Part shown: piece after piece, positions 10,279 through 19,504 of the stretch | How positions within the stretch are numbered: position 1 is the first letter of the stretch | Layout of the letters: each line of letters opens with the position of its first letter | Source of the DNA: Methylocaldum szegediense | GTDB lineage: Bacteria > Pseudomonadota > Gammaproteobacteria > Methylococcales > Methylococcaceae | Direction of reading: 5' to 3' | Assembly (NCBI RefSeq): GCF_949769195.1 | Contig: NZ_OX458333.1 | Location: 3,477,001 to 3,541,000 of the forward strand | DNA length: 64,000 nucleotides | The notes under the pieces: generated by a model | What the model was told of the DNA's origin: nothing | What the model saw: the letters and a program-made list of their open reading frames with translations, nothing else | The model's database searches: none | Program-made: the position numbers and the translations under genes

Positions 10279-11050
10279 CAAGCAAGGTCAGCAACAGATA
10301 GAAGAAGACATCGAGCAGCCCTTTATTTCTCATCTGGTGGAATTGCGGGACAGGTTGCTGCGCTGCATTTTCGTAGTTTTATTCGTCTTTCTGAGCATGG
10401 CTTATTTTGCCAATGACATTTACGCCTATTTGGCCGGGCCGCTCATGAAGCATTTGCCGCCGGGGTCGCAAATGATTGCGATCGATGTCGCCTCGCCATT
10501 CCTGACGCCTTTCAAACTCACTTTGGTGGCGGCGGTATTTTTGTCGGTGCCTTATATTCTCTACCAGGCTTGGGCTTTTGTTGCTCCAGGTTTATACGCG
10601 CATGAGCGCCGATTGGTTCTGCCGCTTCTGGTTACGAGTACAGTGCTGTTTTACGGCGGTATGGCGTTCGCCTACTATGTCGTCTTTCCCTTGATCTTCG
10701 GGTTTCTCACCGCTACGGCGCCGGACGGTGTCGCGGTAATGACGGACATCACGCATTACCTGGATTTCGTACTGACCTTGTTCTTCGCTTTCGGCGTGTC
10801 GTTTGAAGTTCCGATAGCGACCATCGTCCTGATCTGGAGCGGCATCTCGACGCGTGAAAGCCTGTCCGAAAAACGCCCGTACATCATTGTGGCCGCGTTC
10901 GTCATCGGAATGGTACTTTCTCCGCCGGATGTAGTGTCACAATGTCTTCTCGCAGTACCGATCTGGCTGCTGTTCGAGCTGGGACTGGTGTTTTCCAGGT
11001 TGTTCCGGCCCAGACGGGCAGAGCAGCTCGTAGAACTACAGGACGAGTAG
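10265..11050 (+). CDS. tatC: Sec-independent translocase subunit TatC
   Basis: TatC is the polytopic receptor that recognises the twin-arginine signal. It has 261 residues from the ATG at 10265 with six membrane segments. The N-terminal [15 protein letters not shown] block contains the glutamate needed for signal binding, and the first periplasmic loop has SPFLTPFKL. An upstream in-frame TTG at 10247 would add six residues inside tatB and is less likely. It completes the tatABC operon. Confidence 0.96.
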   Translation: MANRNKQGQQQIEEDIEQPFISHLVELRDRLLRCIFVVLFVFLSMAYFANDIYAYLAGPLMKHLPPGSQMIAIDVASPFLTPFKLTLVAAVFLSVPYILYQAWAFVAPGLYAHERRLVLPLLVTSTVLFYGGMAFAYYVVFPLIFGFLTATAPDGVAVMTDITHYLDFVLTLFFAFGVSFEVPIATIVLIWSGISTRESLSEKRPYIIVAAFVIGMVLSPPDVVSQCLLAVPIWLLFELGLVFSRLFRPRRAEQLVELQDE

Positions 11051-11093
11051 ACTCAAATCTTGGGGTACCCACCCGCTGTCGCTGTCTACCCTC

Positions 11094-11822
11094 GTGATGA
11101 TTTTTCTGTTTACGGATTTTGGCACCGAAGGACCTTATCTGGGACAAATGGAAGCGGTGCTGCGATTGCAGGCTCCGGGCGTCGATATCGTAAACCTCGT
11201 CAGCAACGCGCCAATGGGCGAACCCCGCTGGAGTTCGTACTTACTGGCCGCCCTGTGCAGGCAACTTCCCGTCGGGAGCGTGTTTCTGGCCGTGGTCGAT
11301 CCCGGTGTCGGCGGCGAACGGTTGCCGGTTGTTCTGCATGCGGATGGACGGTGGTTCGTTGGGCCGGACAACGGTCTCTTGAATACGGTGGCGGTACATT
11401 CGAATGAAACGCACTGGCGGATCATCGAATGGCGCCCAACATCGCTTTCGTCGAGTTTCCACGGCCGTGACCTTTTCGCCCCTATTACGGCACGTATCGC
11501 CAATCACGATTTCAGCTGGAGCAGCCGTGACTATCAAAAACCGGGTTTGGATGAATGGCCGTCGGACATCTCCGAAATCGTCTATTTCGATCATTATGGC
11601 AATGCCATAACAGGGCTACGTCACAGAAAGGAGTACGACGGCATGGCGCTTCGTGTGAACGGCCAGCGATTGGCTCAAGCGAACACCTTTTGTTCGGTGC
11701 CTGTCGGGCAGGCCTTCTGGTATCGAAATTCGATGGGACTGGTCGAGATCGCTGTTAACCGTGGCCGCGCCGACCGCGAGCTAGGGCTTTCGCTCGGCAC
11801 GCTCATTTCGTTCGAGTCGTAG
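11094..11822 (+). CDS. SAM hydrolase / SAM hydroxide adenosyltransferase (DUF62 family)
   Basis: Members of this family (relatives of fluorinase and chlorinase) hydrolyse S-adenosylmethionine to adenosine and methionine. Their physiological role is unsettled. It has 242 residues. Recognisable motifs are FLFTDFGTEGPYLGQMEAVL at the N-terminus, the FLAVVDPGVGGERLPV block, and FVGPDNGLL, followed by a C-terminal beta-barrel-like domain with IVYFDHYGNAITGL. The start is GTG at 11094 or the adjacent ATG at 11097. It follows tatC by 43 bases and overlaps the convergent hydrolase gene by 20 bases at the 3' end. Confidence 0.88.
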   Translation: MMIFLFTDFGTEGPYLGQMEAVLRLQAPGVDIVNLVSNAPMGEPRWSSYLLAALCRQLPVGSVFLAVVDPGVGGERLPVVLHADGRWFVGPDNGLLNTVAVHSNETHWRIIEWRPTSLSSSFHGRDLFAPITARIANHDFSWSSRDYQKPGLDEWPSDISEIVYFDHYGNAITGLRHRKEYDGMALRVNGQRLAQANTFCSVPVGQAFWYRNSMGLVEIAVNRGRADRELGLSLGTLISFES

Positions 11823-12684
11823 GGGCACCGACGGCTGGGGACGCGTTGCGTTTATACTCTTCGAGAAAAGTTAGTACGCGTCGACGGTTGTTCTCTTGTC
11901 CAAAGGTGCCGATGTGGGGGCCGCGAGTGATCCAGAGCGCCTTTGGTTCGCCGGCTGCTTCGAACAGCGCGGCGCTATGGCGGGCGGGTACGATATCGTC
12001 GGTCTCGCTGCAGATGATGAGTAGCGGCAACGGCGACAGCTTGGCGATATTTTTGATCGGACTGTAATCGTCCGGCATCAGGAGCGAGAGCGGATATTGG
12101 AGCGGCCAGGTCACGGGGAATAGGGCAAGTTTTTCACGGGTAAGTTCGCGATAGCTTGCAAACGGCGCGTCCAGGACGATCGCAGATAGCCGAGCGCGGG
12201 CTTCTGGATTCGCACCTACGAAATAGGCCCCTAGGGTCGCTCCCAGGCTTTGGCCTAAGAGGTACAAGTCTCTGTCGGCTACGCGCGGTTCGCTCAAGAG
12301 CCATCGAAAGCCGGTGGCGACATCGGTCAGCACATCCGGCAGATCGGGCGAGCCTTCGGATAAGCCGTAGCCGCGGTAATCGAGGAGAAAAACTTGGTAT
12401 CCCTGACCCGGCAACCAGGCGACGCTATGAATGTGAGTGCTGATGTTTTCAGCGTTGCCGTGCAGGAAGAATATGGTTCCGCGCGGTTCATTCTGCGCTG
12501 ACAAGAACCAGCCGTGCAATTTAACGCCATCCGGTGTGGTTAGGTTGACGTCTTCGTATTCGAGACCGAGTGTTTTGGGCGTCAGCCGCATTGTTTGGTC
12601 CGGGTAAAAGAGAAGGCTGGCGCATCCGGAAAGACTAAAGGCGAGCGGGATAATCAAAAGAATCCCGAACGAGCGCCGGGACAT
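11803..12684 (-). CDS. Alpha/beta hydrolase lipoprotein
   Basis: It has 293 residues with a lipoprotein signal (LSGCAS lipobox ending at Cys22), so it is probably anchored in the periplasmic face of a membrane. The hydrolase fold shows IFFLHGNAENIS (oxyanion region), the nucleophile elbow GQSLGA, and a late Asp and His (SETDDIVP, GPHIG). It resembles Bem46/YfhR-type serine esterases. The substrate cannot be told from sequence. Its 3' end overlaps the SAM hydrolase gene on the other strand by 20 bases. Confidence 0.85.
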   Translation of the reverse strand: MSRRSFGILLIIPLAFSLSGCASLLFYPDQTMRLTPKTLGLEYEDVNLTTPDGVKLHGWFLSAQNEPRGTIFFLHGNAENISTHIHSVAWLPGQGYQVFLLDYRGYGLSEGSPDLPDVLTDVATGFRWLLSEPRVADRDLYLLGQSLGATLGAYFVGANPEARARLSAIVLDAPFASYRELTREKLALFPVTWPLQYPLSLLMPDDYSPIKNIAKLSPLPLLIICSETDDIVPARHSAALFEAAGEPKALWITRGPHIGTFGQENNRRRVLTFLEEYKRNASPAVGAPTTRTK

Positions 12685-12740
12685 GTCACGTCTCCGTCAG
12701 GGCCGGTTGTACAAGGTGCGGCACAAACTTTATCAGTCTC

Positions 12741-14624
12741 TCAAAAATACCGGCGCACCGACAACAGGAACTCGCTTGCATAGGCGTTTTCTCCCCGTTC
12801 CCGGCCAAGACGCAGGTTGAGTGCGTAATCCCGGCCCAGGTTTACGGTGTGATCCAGGTGAAGTCCGCCCGCACAATAGTCATCATCTACGACATAGCAG
12901 ACGATTCGGAAGTCAATGAATCCCTGGCCTCCGAAACCCTGATACAGCCAGCCGAATCGAGATCCTAGGCCGACATCGACGCCCGGCTGAGTGGCGTCGC
13001 TCGCTTCCAGTGTAGTGTTCACCAGGCCGAAGATGAGCCCGCTGCCGATGCCGTAGCTCAGACCCATTCCTCCATCCAAATAACCCACCAGTGGGCGACT
13101 CGATTCAAGTAGTTTTCGTCGGGCACCGAGGCTGACGGTCCAGGATAAAGGCTTGATGAACTCGGTGCGAGGTGTCAACGATGCGATATCGATCACATCG
13201 ACAGCTTCAATCTGGAATCTATCGTCTTCGTAATAACGGAAGCTGGCATCGAGGAACTTGATCTGAGCACCTAGTCGATAGCCGGCGAGAGGATCCGTCA
13301 GATCATGATAGGCCGAGCGCAGTCGGAATGAGCCGAAAGCCTTATGGTCGAAAAAACCGAAGCCGAGATCAGCACGCCACGGTTTGTGTCCCTCGTCGTC
13401 CCGTGTCGAGGGACGACGAGGAGGTTTTAACAGTGAATCGGCATCGATTCGGCTGCGGGCCGCCAGGAGTTTATAACTTAGGCCTGCAACACTTTCCCTA
13501 GGCAATTTGTCGGACAAAGCTCGGTAACGCAATGATTCATAAGCGACTTCCAAGGTAGCCGCTTGTTCCGAGGCCGACAGTTTATTGAGTGCATCGCTGT
13601 TTACAGCGACTTTACCAGCAGCTAACCGTTGGGCTAGATCTCTCTGTTCGGAGGTGAGCTGGCGGGTATGTTCGTTCAGAACGGTTGCAGCGGATGCGCG
13701 GTATTCCACATGATCCACTAGTCCCGCATCGACGACAGCGCGCACAGTATCCGAAGGGATAGCACGATGGGGAAACTTCTCTCGAAGTCCAAGACCCGGG
13801 CGTGCTACGTCCAATAGGCTGAGAATGCGAAAAGAACAGTTTTCTCCAATGAAATAATAGTCAAAGCGGATGGGGCGAATCTCCCAAACGTGACGGACCA
13901 GTTGCGCGGTTTCGTCGGGTGTCAGGTTCAGGGCGTATTCCCAAATGTCGCGGTTCTCGAAATCGCTGTATTCCTTCACCTTGTCATAATACGGCTGCAC
14001 CGATATAACACCTGGATAACCGCCAAACAAACCTCGATAAGCGTAGAACAGTTCGTTGTCGGCAGGATTTACGTCAGCCGCATAATTGATGGTATAAGCC
14101 AAGAGACGCGCGTCTTCATCCTGATTTTCTCCGTCCAGGCGCAGAAAAGTATGCCCGAACATGGATGACGGACTGTTCAGGTACGAGGCAGGGAAGATCA
14201 GGCTAACCGAGTGGGCGTTCAACGTTTCGGCCCATTCCGAAAACGCTTTGCAGTCGCTGTTCGATGTCGGCGAGCCGGCGAAACCGAGGCGGCTTTTCAA
14301 CCAATGATAGCGGGCAGGAAAACGGCACCGAGGGTGATGATCTCCGCCTCCCGGCGCGAAGTAAGCCAGAATGGTGGCGGACAATTCGGCTTCGGGGTCG
14401 TGTTGTCCCGACTCAGCAAGAAAAAAGGCCGGGTCATCGGCGTCACTGACCCAGTTTCCCAAGCCGTTGCGTCGGTAATGGCCTAGGGCCAACCAGGCCG
14501 GATCATCATACAAACGCATCGCGCGCGCCTTTCGAATCAGCATCAAGGGATTTTCAGACTCGAAGGCGCCGAAAGCGGCTGTCGGAAGCGTTAGAGCCGC
14601 AAGCAGGCACAAGACCGATTTCAC
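12741..14624 (-). CDS. DUF4105 envelope protein (Lnb N-terminal periplasmic domain type)
   Basis: It has 627 residues with a cleavable signal peptide (LLAALTLPTAAFGAF). The N-terminal half contains the DUF4105 core: FPASYLNSPSSMFGHTFLRL, LAYTINYAADVNPAD, and later FDYYFIGENCSFRILSLLD, including a His and a Cys that resemble a papain-like/NlpC arrangement. The C-terminal third is rich in alternating beta-strand segments ending in aromatic RRYF, which would fit an outer-membrane barrel or beta-rich domain. It lies 56 bases downstream of the DUF3015 gene and is probably co-transcribed. The precise function is unknown. Confidence 0.8.
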   Translation of the reverse strand: MKSVLCLLAALTLPTAAFGAFESENPLMLIRKARAMRLYDDPAWLALGHYRRNGLGNWVSDADDPAFFLAESGQHDPEAELSATILAYFAPGGGDHHPRCRFPARYHWLKSRLGFAGSPTSNSDCKAFSEWAETLNAHSVSLIFPASYLNSPSSMFGHTFLRLDGENQDEDARLLAYTINYAADVNPADNELFYAYRGLFGGYPGVISVQPYYDKVKEYSDFENRDIWEYALNLTPDETAQLVRHVWEIRPIRFDYYFIGENCSFRILSLLDVARPGLGLREKFPHRAIPSDTVRAVVDAGLVDHVEYRASAATVLNEHTRQLTSEQRDLAQRLAAGKVAVNSDALNKLSASEQAATLEVAYESLRYRALSDKLPRESVAGLSYKLLAARSRIDADSLLKPPRRPSTRDDEGHKPWRADLGFGFFDHKAFGSFRLRSAYHDLTDPLAGYRLGAQIKFLDASFRYYEDDRFQIEAVDVIDIASLTPRTEFIKPLSWTVSLGARRKLLESSRPLVGYLDGGMGLSYGIGSGLIFGLVNTTLEASDATQPGVDVGLGSRFGWLYQGFGGQGFIDFRIVCYVVDDDYCAGGLHLDHTVNLGRDYALNLRLGRERGENAYASEFLLSVRRYF

Positions 14625-14680
14625 GGGCGAAGAAGAGAGGCGCTTCAGCTTTTCTGGCAGCGCCTCATTTTGTCCGGGAT

Positions 14681-15193
14681 TTAGCCGACGTATTTCGACA
14701 GTATAGGGTCGGACTTCATCACAACGATCAAAGCATCCATGACTTCATCGCTGGTGACGGAGTCTCGGGGAAAAATCACGGCAAAGTGCTTCTTGAGCAG
14801 TGCATAGAAGGCCGGCCGGTCTTCTTTTGCAATGCCCATGACTTCGGAGAGTCCGGCAAGCGTTTCGCCGGAACCGCGAGACATGTCCTCGGCCAATTTG
14901 GTCATGTTGGCGCCGATGTAAACGCGTCCGCCCCTGTAGCGAATGGGCTGCTCAGCGTCGCAGCCATTAGTGCCCGACGATAAGCCGAAGGTATTGTTGC
15001 CAAAGCTGCCGTTGGTCGTAACGGCGAGCACGTGAGCGCCGACGCCGCTGTTACCGTCGAACAGCAAGGCACCCCAGCCGCAACCGCTAGCGCCGTCTCC
15101 CCTCGGGCCCGCGCCTTGGACATGGTTGGTCGAGTGGGCCAGCATAGGGCCGATTAACAACAGACCACCGATCACGATCGTCATCTTCTTCAT
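14681..15193 (-). CDS. DUF3015 family secreted protein
   Basis: It has 170 residues with an N-terminal signal peptide (KKMTIVIGGLLLIGPMLAHS). Family-typical segments are SGCGWGALLFDGNSGVGAHV, TTNGSFGNNTFGLSSGTNGC, and a helical C-terminal part with MDALIVVMKSDPILSKYV. Two cysteines are placed to form a disulfide. A GGAGAATTCCA stretch precedes the ATG. It is upstream of the DUF4105 gene in the same direction, suggesting a shared envelope role, not experimentally assigned here. Confidence 0.82.
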   Translation of the reverse strand: MKKMTIVIGGLLLIGPMLAHSTNHVQGAGPRGDGASGCGWGALLFDGNSGVGAHVLAVTTNGSFGNNTFGLSSGTNGCDAEQPIRYRGGRVYIGANMTKLAEDMSRGSGETLAGLSEVMGIAKEDRPAFYALLKKHFAVIFPRDSVTSDEVMDALIVVMKSDPILSKYVG

Positions 15194-15351
15194 TGGAATT
15201 CTCCTTGAGGTTGTTGAACGTGGACTGACATCGGGCGCACGAAAGCGATCCGCCTTTTACCCTTAATACCAGATTGTGGCGAAGCTTGTAAATTTATCCG
15301 CCGGTTGCGTATAGTTTTTGAAGAAAAGTTTTCCGATTCGAATAAAATCAC

Positions 15352-16755
15352 ATGGCAAACAGGCCATTGACGATATATCAAGACGAATCCGCTTCCAAAG
15401 CCTTCGAATCCACCCAACCACTTTATACGTCGATCCAGCATTTCAGCGAAACCCGTGTAATTGCGATTGATAGGGGCCGTTCCATATCGTTGGGAGAATA
15501 TTGGCGGGAAGTCACGAGTCTTGCGGCAAATCTTCCCAATCGACCTTACATGGTCAATCTGTGCGAAAACCGCTACCGGTTTCTCGTCGCTTTTGCGGCG
15601 GCCCTTATCAGGGGGCAGGTCAATCTCTTACCGCCGAGTCGCGCGCCCAAGGTGTTACAGCGGGTGGCGGAGCAATTTCCCCAGCTGTATTGCTTGACCG
15701 ATGGTTCGGACGTTCCCGAAGGACTGGATGAGGTCGTCCGCTACGATGATCGTGTCCCGCAACTGATATCGGTGCGGGACGCTTGCATTTTCGACATCCC
15801 CGGAGAGCGGGTTGCCGCGATTGCTTTCACATCAGGAAGCACCGGCCATCCGCAGCCTCATGTCAAAACCTGGAGGACCTTTTGTGAAAGCGCGAAACTG
15901 ATTGGTGCGGCGTTAGGCTTGGCGAAGCATCGATTGGTTACCGTGGTTGCGACTGTCCCTCCGCAGCACATGTACGGTCTCGAGACTAGTATCCTGCTGC
16001 CATTCTGCCTAGACGAGGTGGCGCTGTATTCTGGGAGGCCTTTTTTCCCGGCCGACATCGGAGCGGCTCTGGAACAGTGCCCAAAGCCACGAATGCTCGT
16101 GACAACACCGGTACATATTCGAGCTCTCGTCGAGGCGGGAGAAAAACTGCCGGACATCGAGCTCATCGTGTCGGCAACGGCACCACTTTCCCGCGACTGG
16201 GCGCTCAAGGCAGAAACCCTGTTTCAAACCCGCGTGCTGGAAATATACGGCTGTACGGAAGCAGGCTCGATCGCCTTCCGCCGTACAACCGTGGATGACC
16301 TGTGGCAGGCGTTCGATGGTGTGCGTTTTCAAAGCAAAGCCGAAGAATCTTGGGTCGAAGCGGAGCACCTTCCCGAACCTGTCGTGCTGAACGATGTGAT
16401 CGAATGTCACAGCACTCGGCGTTTCAGGCTCCTGGGGCGCAGTGCGGACCTCGTCAACATCGCCGGTAAGCGCACGTCCATCGGGGCGCTGAATAGCGTA
16501 CTGAACGAGATCGAAGGGGTTCGGGATGGGGTCTTCTTTTTGCCAGACGGACCTGAAGCGAGCGTTCGCCTAATCGCTTTCGCCGTGGCGCCGAGTATGA
16601 CCAAGGATGACCTAATGGCGGAATTGCGGGCCCGCCTCGACCCGGTTTTTCTACCTCGGCCATTGTATCTATTAGACGAGTTGCCTCGCTCCGAGACCGG
16701 CAAATTGCCCCGGCAAGTTTTGGCGGAACTGGCGGATAAACTTGCAAAGACGTGA
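15352..16755 (+). CDS. AMP-binding acyl/aryl ligase
   Basis: It has 467 residues of the ANL adenylating superfamily, which activate a carboxylate as acyl-AMP and transfer it to a thiol (CoA or a carrier protein). The core motifs are present: AFTSGSTGHPQPHVKTW (P-loop), EIYGCTEAGS, RLLGRSADLVNIAGKR, and the C-terminal catalytic lysine in SETGKLPRQ. The PHVKTW ending of the P-loop is like ligases in aryl-polyene and beta-hydroxy acyl clusters. No acyl carrier, ketosynthase or thioesterase is adjacent, so the substrate is open. The 158 bases between it and the divergent DUF3015 gene serve both promoters. Confidence 0.8.
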   Translation: MANRPLTIYQDESASKAFESTQPLYTSIQHFSETRVIAIDRGRSISLGEYWREVTSLAANLPNRPYMVNLCENRYRFLVAFAAALIRGQVNLLPPSRAPKVLQRVAEQFPQLYCLTDGSDVPEGLDEVVRYDDRVPQLISVRDACIFDIPGERVAAIAFTSGSTGHPQPHVKTWRTFCESAKLIGAALGLAKHRLVTVVATVPPQHMYGLETSILLPFCLDEVALYSGRPFFPADIGAALEQCPKPRMLVTTPVHIRALVEAGEKLPDIELIVSATAPLSRDWALKAETLFQTRVLEIYGCTEAGSIAFRRTTVDDLWQAFDGVRFQSKAEESWVEAEHLPEPVVLNDVIECHSTRRFRLLGRSADLVNIAGKRTSIGALNSVLNEIEGVRDGVFFLPDGPEASVRLIAFAVAPSMTKDDLMAELRARLDPVFLPRPLYLLDELPRSETGKLPRQVLAELADKLAKT

Positions 16756-16859
16756 CGAGGTGGTTCGTTCCCGGTGCTCGGTCGAGTACGCGTGGCTTTT
16801 GTGATACCAAAACCCAGCCAATTGCAGCGGGGTTTCTATGTGCAAAGCCGCTCAAACGG

Positions 16860-17264
16860 TCATTTGACTTTGATCAGTTCCTGCCCTTCGCTATCGAAAT
16901 GACAAATGCCCGCGACGAAATATTTGCAATCAGGCGACTGCTCAACCTTGGCACCGTCGTTGGTCAGCAAGATTCTCAGCGAGCAGTAGTGAGCTTCTCC
17001 TTCCGCCTGTTTTTTTAGCACGATCTCGTTTTCGCTGACTGCCTTGGCTTCGCCTGAAATTTCCGCAGAGCACGATCGCCGACCTTCCTCAGCCGCGCCG
17101 GTGGGCTCGAAATCCACGTCCATGGTCACCTTGAGATCGTCCCCGAACTTGCGGATCTTGAGATGCTGAACATGGTTGCCTTCGCGCCGGATGTAATGAT
17201 CCGTGGAGGCGAAGACACTGGCGGAAAACAATAGGGCGAAACTTAGGAAAAGGCTTTTCTTCAT
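16860..17264 (-). CDS. Small secreted protein of unknown function
   Basis: It has 134 residues. A clear signal peptide (KKSLFLSFALLFSASVFA) is followed by a mature domain of about 115 residues, predominantly beta-strand in character, with four cysteines (RRSCSAE, HYCSL, SPDCKY, GICHF) that could form two disulfides in the periplasm. I recognise no family. It follows dapD by 61 bases in the same direction, but the shared role, if any, is not evident. Confidence 0.7.
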   Translation of the reverse strand: MKKSLFLSFALLFSASVFASTDHYIRREGNHVQHLKIRKFGDDLKVTMDVDFEPTGAAEEGRRSCSAEISGEAKAVSENEIVLKKQAEGEAHYCSLRILLTNDGAKVEQSPDCKYFVAGICHFDSEGQELIKVK

Positions 17265-17325
17265 GTTATTACCTCATGCTTGATATGGGCCTCTCCCGAA
17301 CGGATTCGCCCATCGTGAAATTTCG

Positions 17326-18141
17326 TCAGTCGCGCAGCAGCTCGTTGATGCCCACTTTACTGCGTGTTTTTTCGTCCACTTGCTTGATGATCACTGCACA
17401 GTAAAGGCTGTGGCTTCCGTCTTTGGCAGGGAGGCTTCCGGGTACTACCACCGAGCCCGCCGGTACCCGTCCGTAAGTGATTTCACCGGTCATGCGGTTA
17501 TAAATCTTTGTGCTCTGCCCAATATACACACCCATGGAGATGACCGAGCCCTCTTCGACGATGACACCTTCAACGATTTCCGAACGGGCGCCAATGAAGC
17601 AGTTGTCCTCGATGATAGTGGGTGCGGCCTGCAAAGGTTCCAAAACGCCGCCGATGCCGACTCCGCCGGATAGGTGAACATTCTTGCCGATCTGAGCGCA
17701 GGAACCCACGGTAGCCCAGGTATCCACCATCGTGCCGGCATCCACATAAGCGCCGATGTTGACGAAAGACGGCATCAATACGACGCCGGGGCCAATGTAG
17801 GCACCGCGCCGGACGGTGGCGGGTGGCACCACACGCGCCCCCATGGCGGCAAAATGTTCCGGTCTGAAGCCGCCGAATTTAGGTTCGACTTTGTCGAAGT
17901 ACTTGGTTTCGCCACCTTCCATCATCCGATTATCGGCGATTCGGAAGGACAGCAGCACGGCTTTCTTGAGCCATTGGTTGACCTCCCATTCCCCATTCTT
18001 CTTCTCGGCGACCCGCGCGCGTCCGCTGTCGAGCAGCGCCAGCGCCTCCTGAACAGCTTCGCGGATCACAGCACTGGTCGACGTGGGGGTGAGGTGGGCT
18101 CGGTCTTCAAAGGCTTCGTTGATGATGTTTTCTAAGGACAT
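17326..18141 (-). CDS. dapD: Tetrahydrodipicolinate N-succinyltransferase
   Basis: DapD transfers succinyl from succinyl-CoA to tetrahydrodipicolinate in the succinylase branch of diaminopimelate/lysine synthesis. It has 271 residues from the ATG at 18141 ([17 protein letters not shown]). Longer frames upstream run into dapC in another frame and add unrelated residues. The left-handed beta-helix hexapeptides are visible ([40 protein letters not shown]), and the [19 protein letters not shown] block is typical. It lies 26 bases after dapC, forming a dapC-dapD unit. Confidence 0.96.
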   Translation of the reverse strand: MSLENIINEAFEDRAHLTPTSTSAVIREAVQEALALLDSGRARVAEKKNGEWEVNQWLKKAVLLSFRIADNRMMEGGETKYFDKVEPKFGGFRPEHFAAMGARVVPPATVRRGAYIGPGVVLMPSFVNIGAYVDAGTMVDTWATVGSCAQIGKNVHLSGGVGIGGVLEPLQAAPTIIEDNCFIGARSEIVEGVIVEEGSVISMGVYIGQSTKIYNRMTGEITYGRVPAGSVVVPGSLPAKDGSHSLYCAVIIKQVDEKTRSKVGINELLRD

Positions 18142-18167
18142 GACTTTACTTTTTCGATTGACGACGA

Positions 18168-19358
18168 TTATTGAATGAACTCCCGAATGCGGTAGGCGGC
18201 TTCCACGCATTCCTCCAAAGGCGCGACCAAGGCCATCCGGATATGGTTTTGGCCAGGATTGACTCCGCGAGCGTCGCGTGACAGAAAACTCCCAGGCAGT
18301 ACCGTTACGTTTTGACGGGCATAGAGATTCCGCGCGAACTCGCAGTCGTCGCGCTGCGTGTTGAGCCATAGATAAAACCCGCCGGAGGGCAGAGACACGT
18401 CGAGCAGATCTTTTAGAACCTGGTAAACGGCCGAGAACTTTCGCCTATATTCCGCCCGGTTCTCGGCGACATGTTTCTCGTCCTGCCAGGCTTTCATGCT
18501 CGCGTGCTGCACGGGCAACGGGAGCGTACAGCCATGGTAGGTGCGATACCGCTGGTAGAGCGTCATGACCTCCGCATCTCCGGCAATGAAACCGGACCGG
18601 AGTCCGGGCGCATTGGAACGCTTGGAAAGGCTATGGAACACGATGCAGCGCTTGAACTCCGTATTGCCCATGGCGTAGGCGGACTGCAACAAGCTGGGAG
18701 GCGGAGCCGATTCGTCCAAATACAGCTCGGAATAGCACTCATCCGACGCGATCAAGAATCCATAGCGATCCGACAACTCGATGAGTCTTCGGTGTGTTTC
18801 GGCTCCGATGACCGCCCCGGAGGGGTTGGCCGGAGAGCAGAGATAAATCAGCTGACAACGCGCCCAGACCTCGTCCGGCACCGAGTGGAAGTCCGGCAAA
18901 TAGCCGGCTTCCCGCGTTGCATTCAAAAAATAAGGTTCTGCACCGCTCAGCAGGGCCGCTCCCTCGTAAATCTGATAAAACGGATTGGGCACCAAAACCA
19001 GCGGTCGTTTGGAGGCATCAATGACGCACTGGGCGAAGGAGAATAGCGCTTCGCGGGTCCCGTTACAGGGTAGGATATGGCGTTCCGGGTCCACGCTTTC
19101 CGCAGGTAGGGAAAAACGGCGCGACAGCCAGTCCGCGATCGCCCGGCGCAGTTCCGGAAGCCCCTTGGTGGCTGGATAATTGGCCAGCCCGTGAAGATGA
19201 GCGATCAGGCTTTCGGTAATGAATTGCGGCGTCGGATGTTTGGGTTCCCCTATCGATAACGCGATATGAGGTTTGTCAGTGGGCGGCGTGATCCCTCGCT
19301 TGAGTTCGAACAGCTTCTCGAACGGGTAGGGCTGTAGTTTTTGTAGATGGGGATTCAT
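18168..19358 (-). CDS. dapC: Succinyldiaminopimelate transaminase
   Basis: DapC uses glutamate and PLP to transaminate N-succinyl-2-amino-6-ketopimelate, the step after DapD. It has 396 residues of the class I/II aminotransferase fold. The N-terminus [17 protein letters not shown] is characteristic of the proteobacterial DapC family. The PLP lysine lies in [17 protein letters not shown], and the NPSGAVIG and SDECYSEL blocks bind the cofactor. It is transcribed ahead of dapD. Confidence 0.94.
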   Translation of the reverse strand: MNPHLQKLQPYPFEKLFELKRGITPPTDKPHIALSIGEPKHPTPQFITESLIAHLHGLANYPATKGLPELRRAIADWLSRRFSLPAESVDPERHILPCNGTREALFSFAQCVIDASKRPLVLVPNPFYQIYEGAALLSGAEPYFLNATREAGYLPDFHSVPDEVWARCQLIYLCSPANPSGAVIGAETHRRLIELSDRYGFLIASDECYSELYLDESAPPPSLLQSAYAMGNTEFKRCIVFHSLSKRSNAPGLRSGFIAGDAEVMTLYQRYRTYHGCTLPLPVQHASMKAWQDEKHVAENRAEYRRKFSAVYQVLKDLLDVSLPSGGFYLWLNTQRDDCEFARNLYARQNVTVLPGSFLSRDARGVNPGQNHIRMALVAPLEECVEAAYRIREFIQ

Positions 19359-19412
19359 GCGGGGCTATTCGATTTCAAAGTTCAGCGCCTTGCCGACGAA
19401 AAAGCGGCGCAT

Positions 19413-19441
19413 AGTATAAGAGGATATCGGCCACGTTCCAA
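19413..19441 (-). promoter_or_regulatory. Candidate sigma-70 promoter for dapC-dapD
   Basis: On the minus strand TTGGAA (19441-19436) and TATACT (19418-19413) are separated by exactly 17 bases, matching 4 of 6 and 5 of 6 consensus positions. The -10 lies about 55 bases upstream of the dapC ATG. It sits in the 146-base gap after the end of proS, so dapC-dapD need not depend on proS read-through. Confidence 0.5.
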
Positions 19442-19504
19442 TGTGCCTGGCGGTACGTCAGAGAGAGATTCTTCTGGCGTCCCTGCACGGACTCCGAACA
19501 TCCT

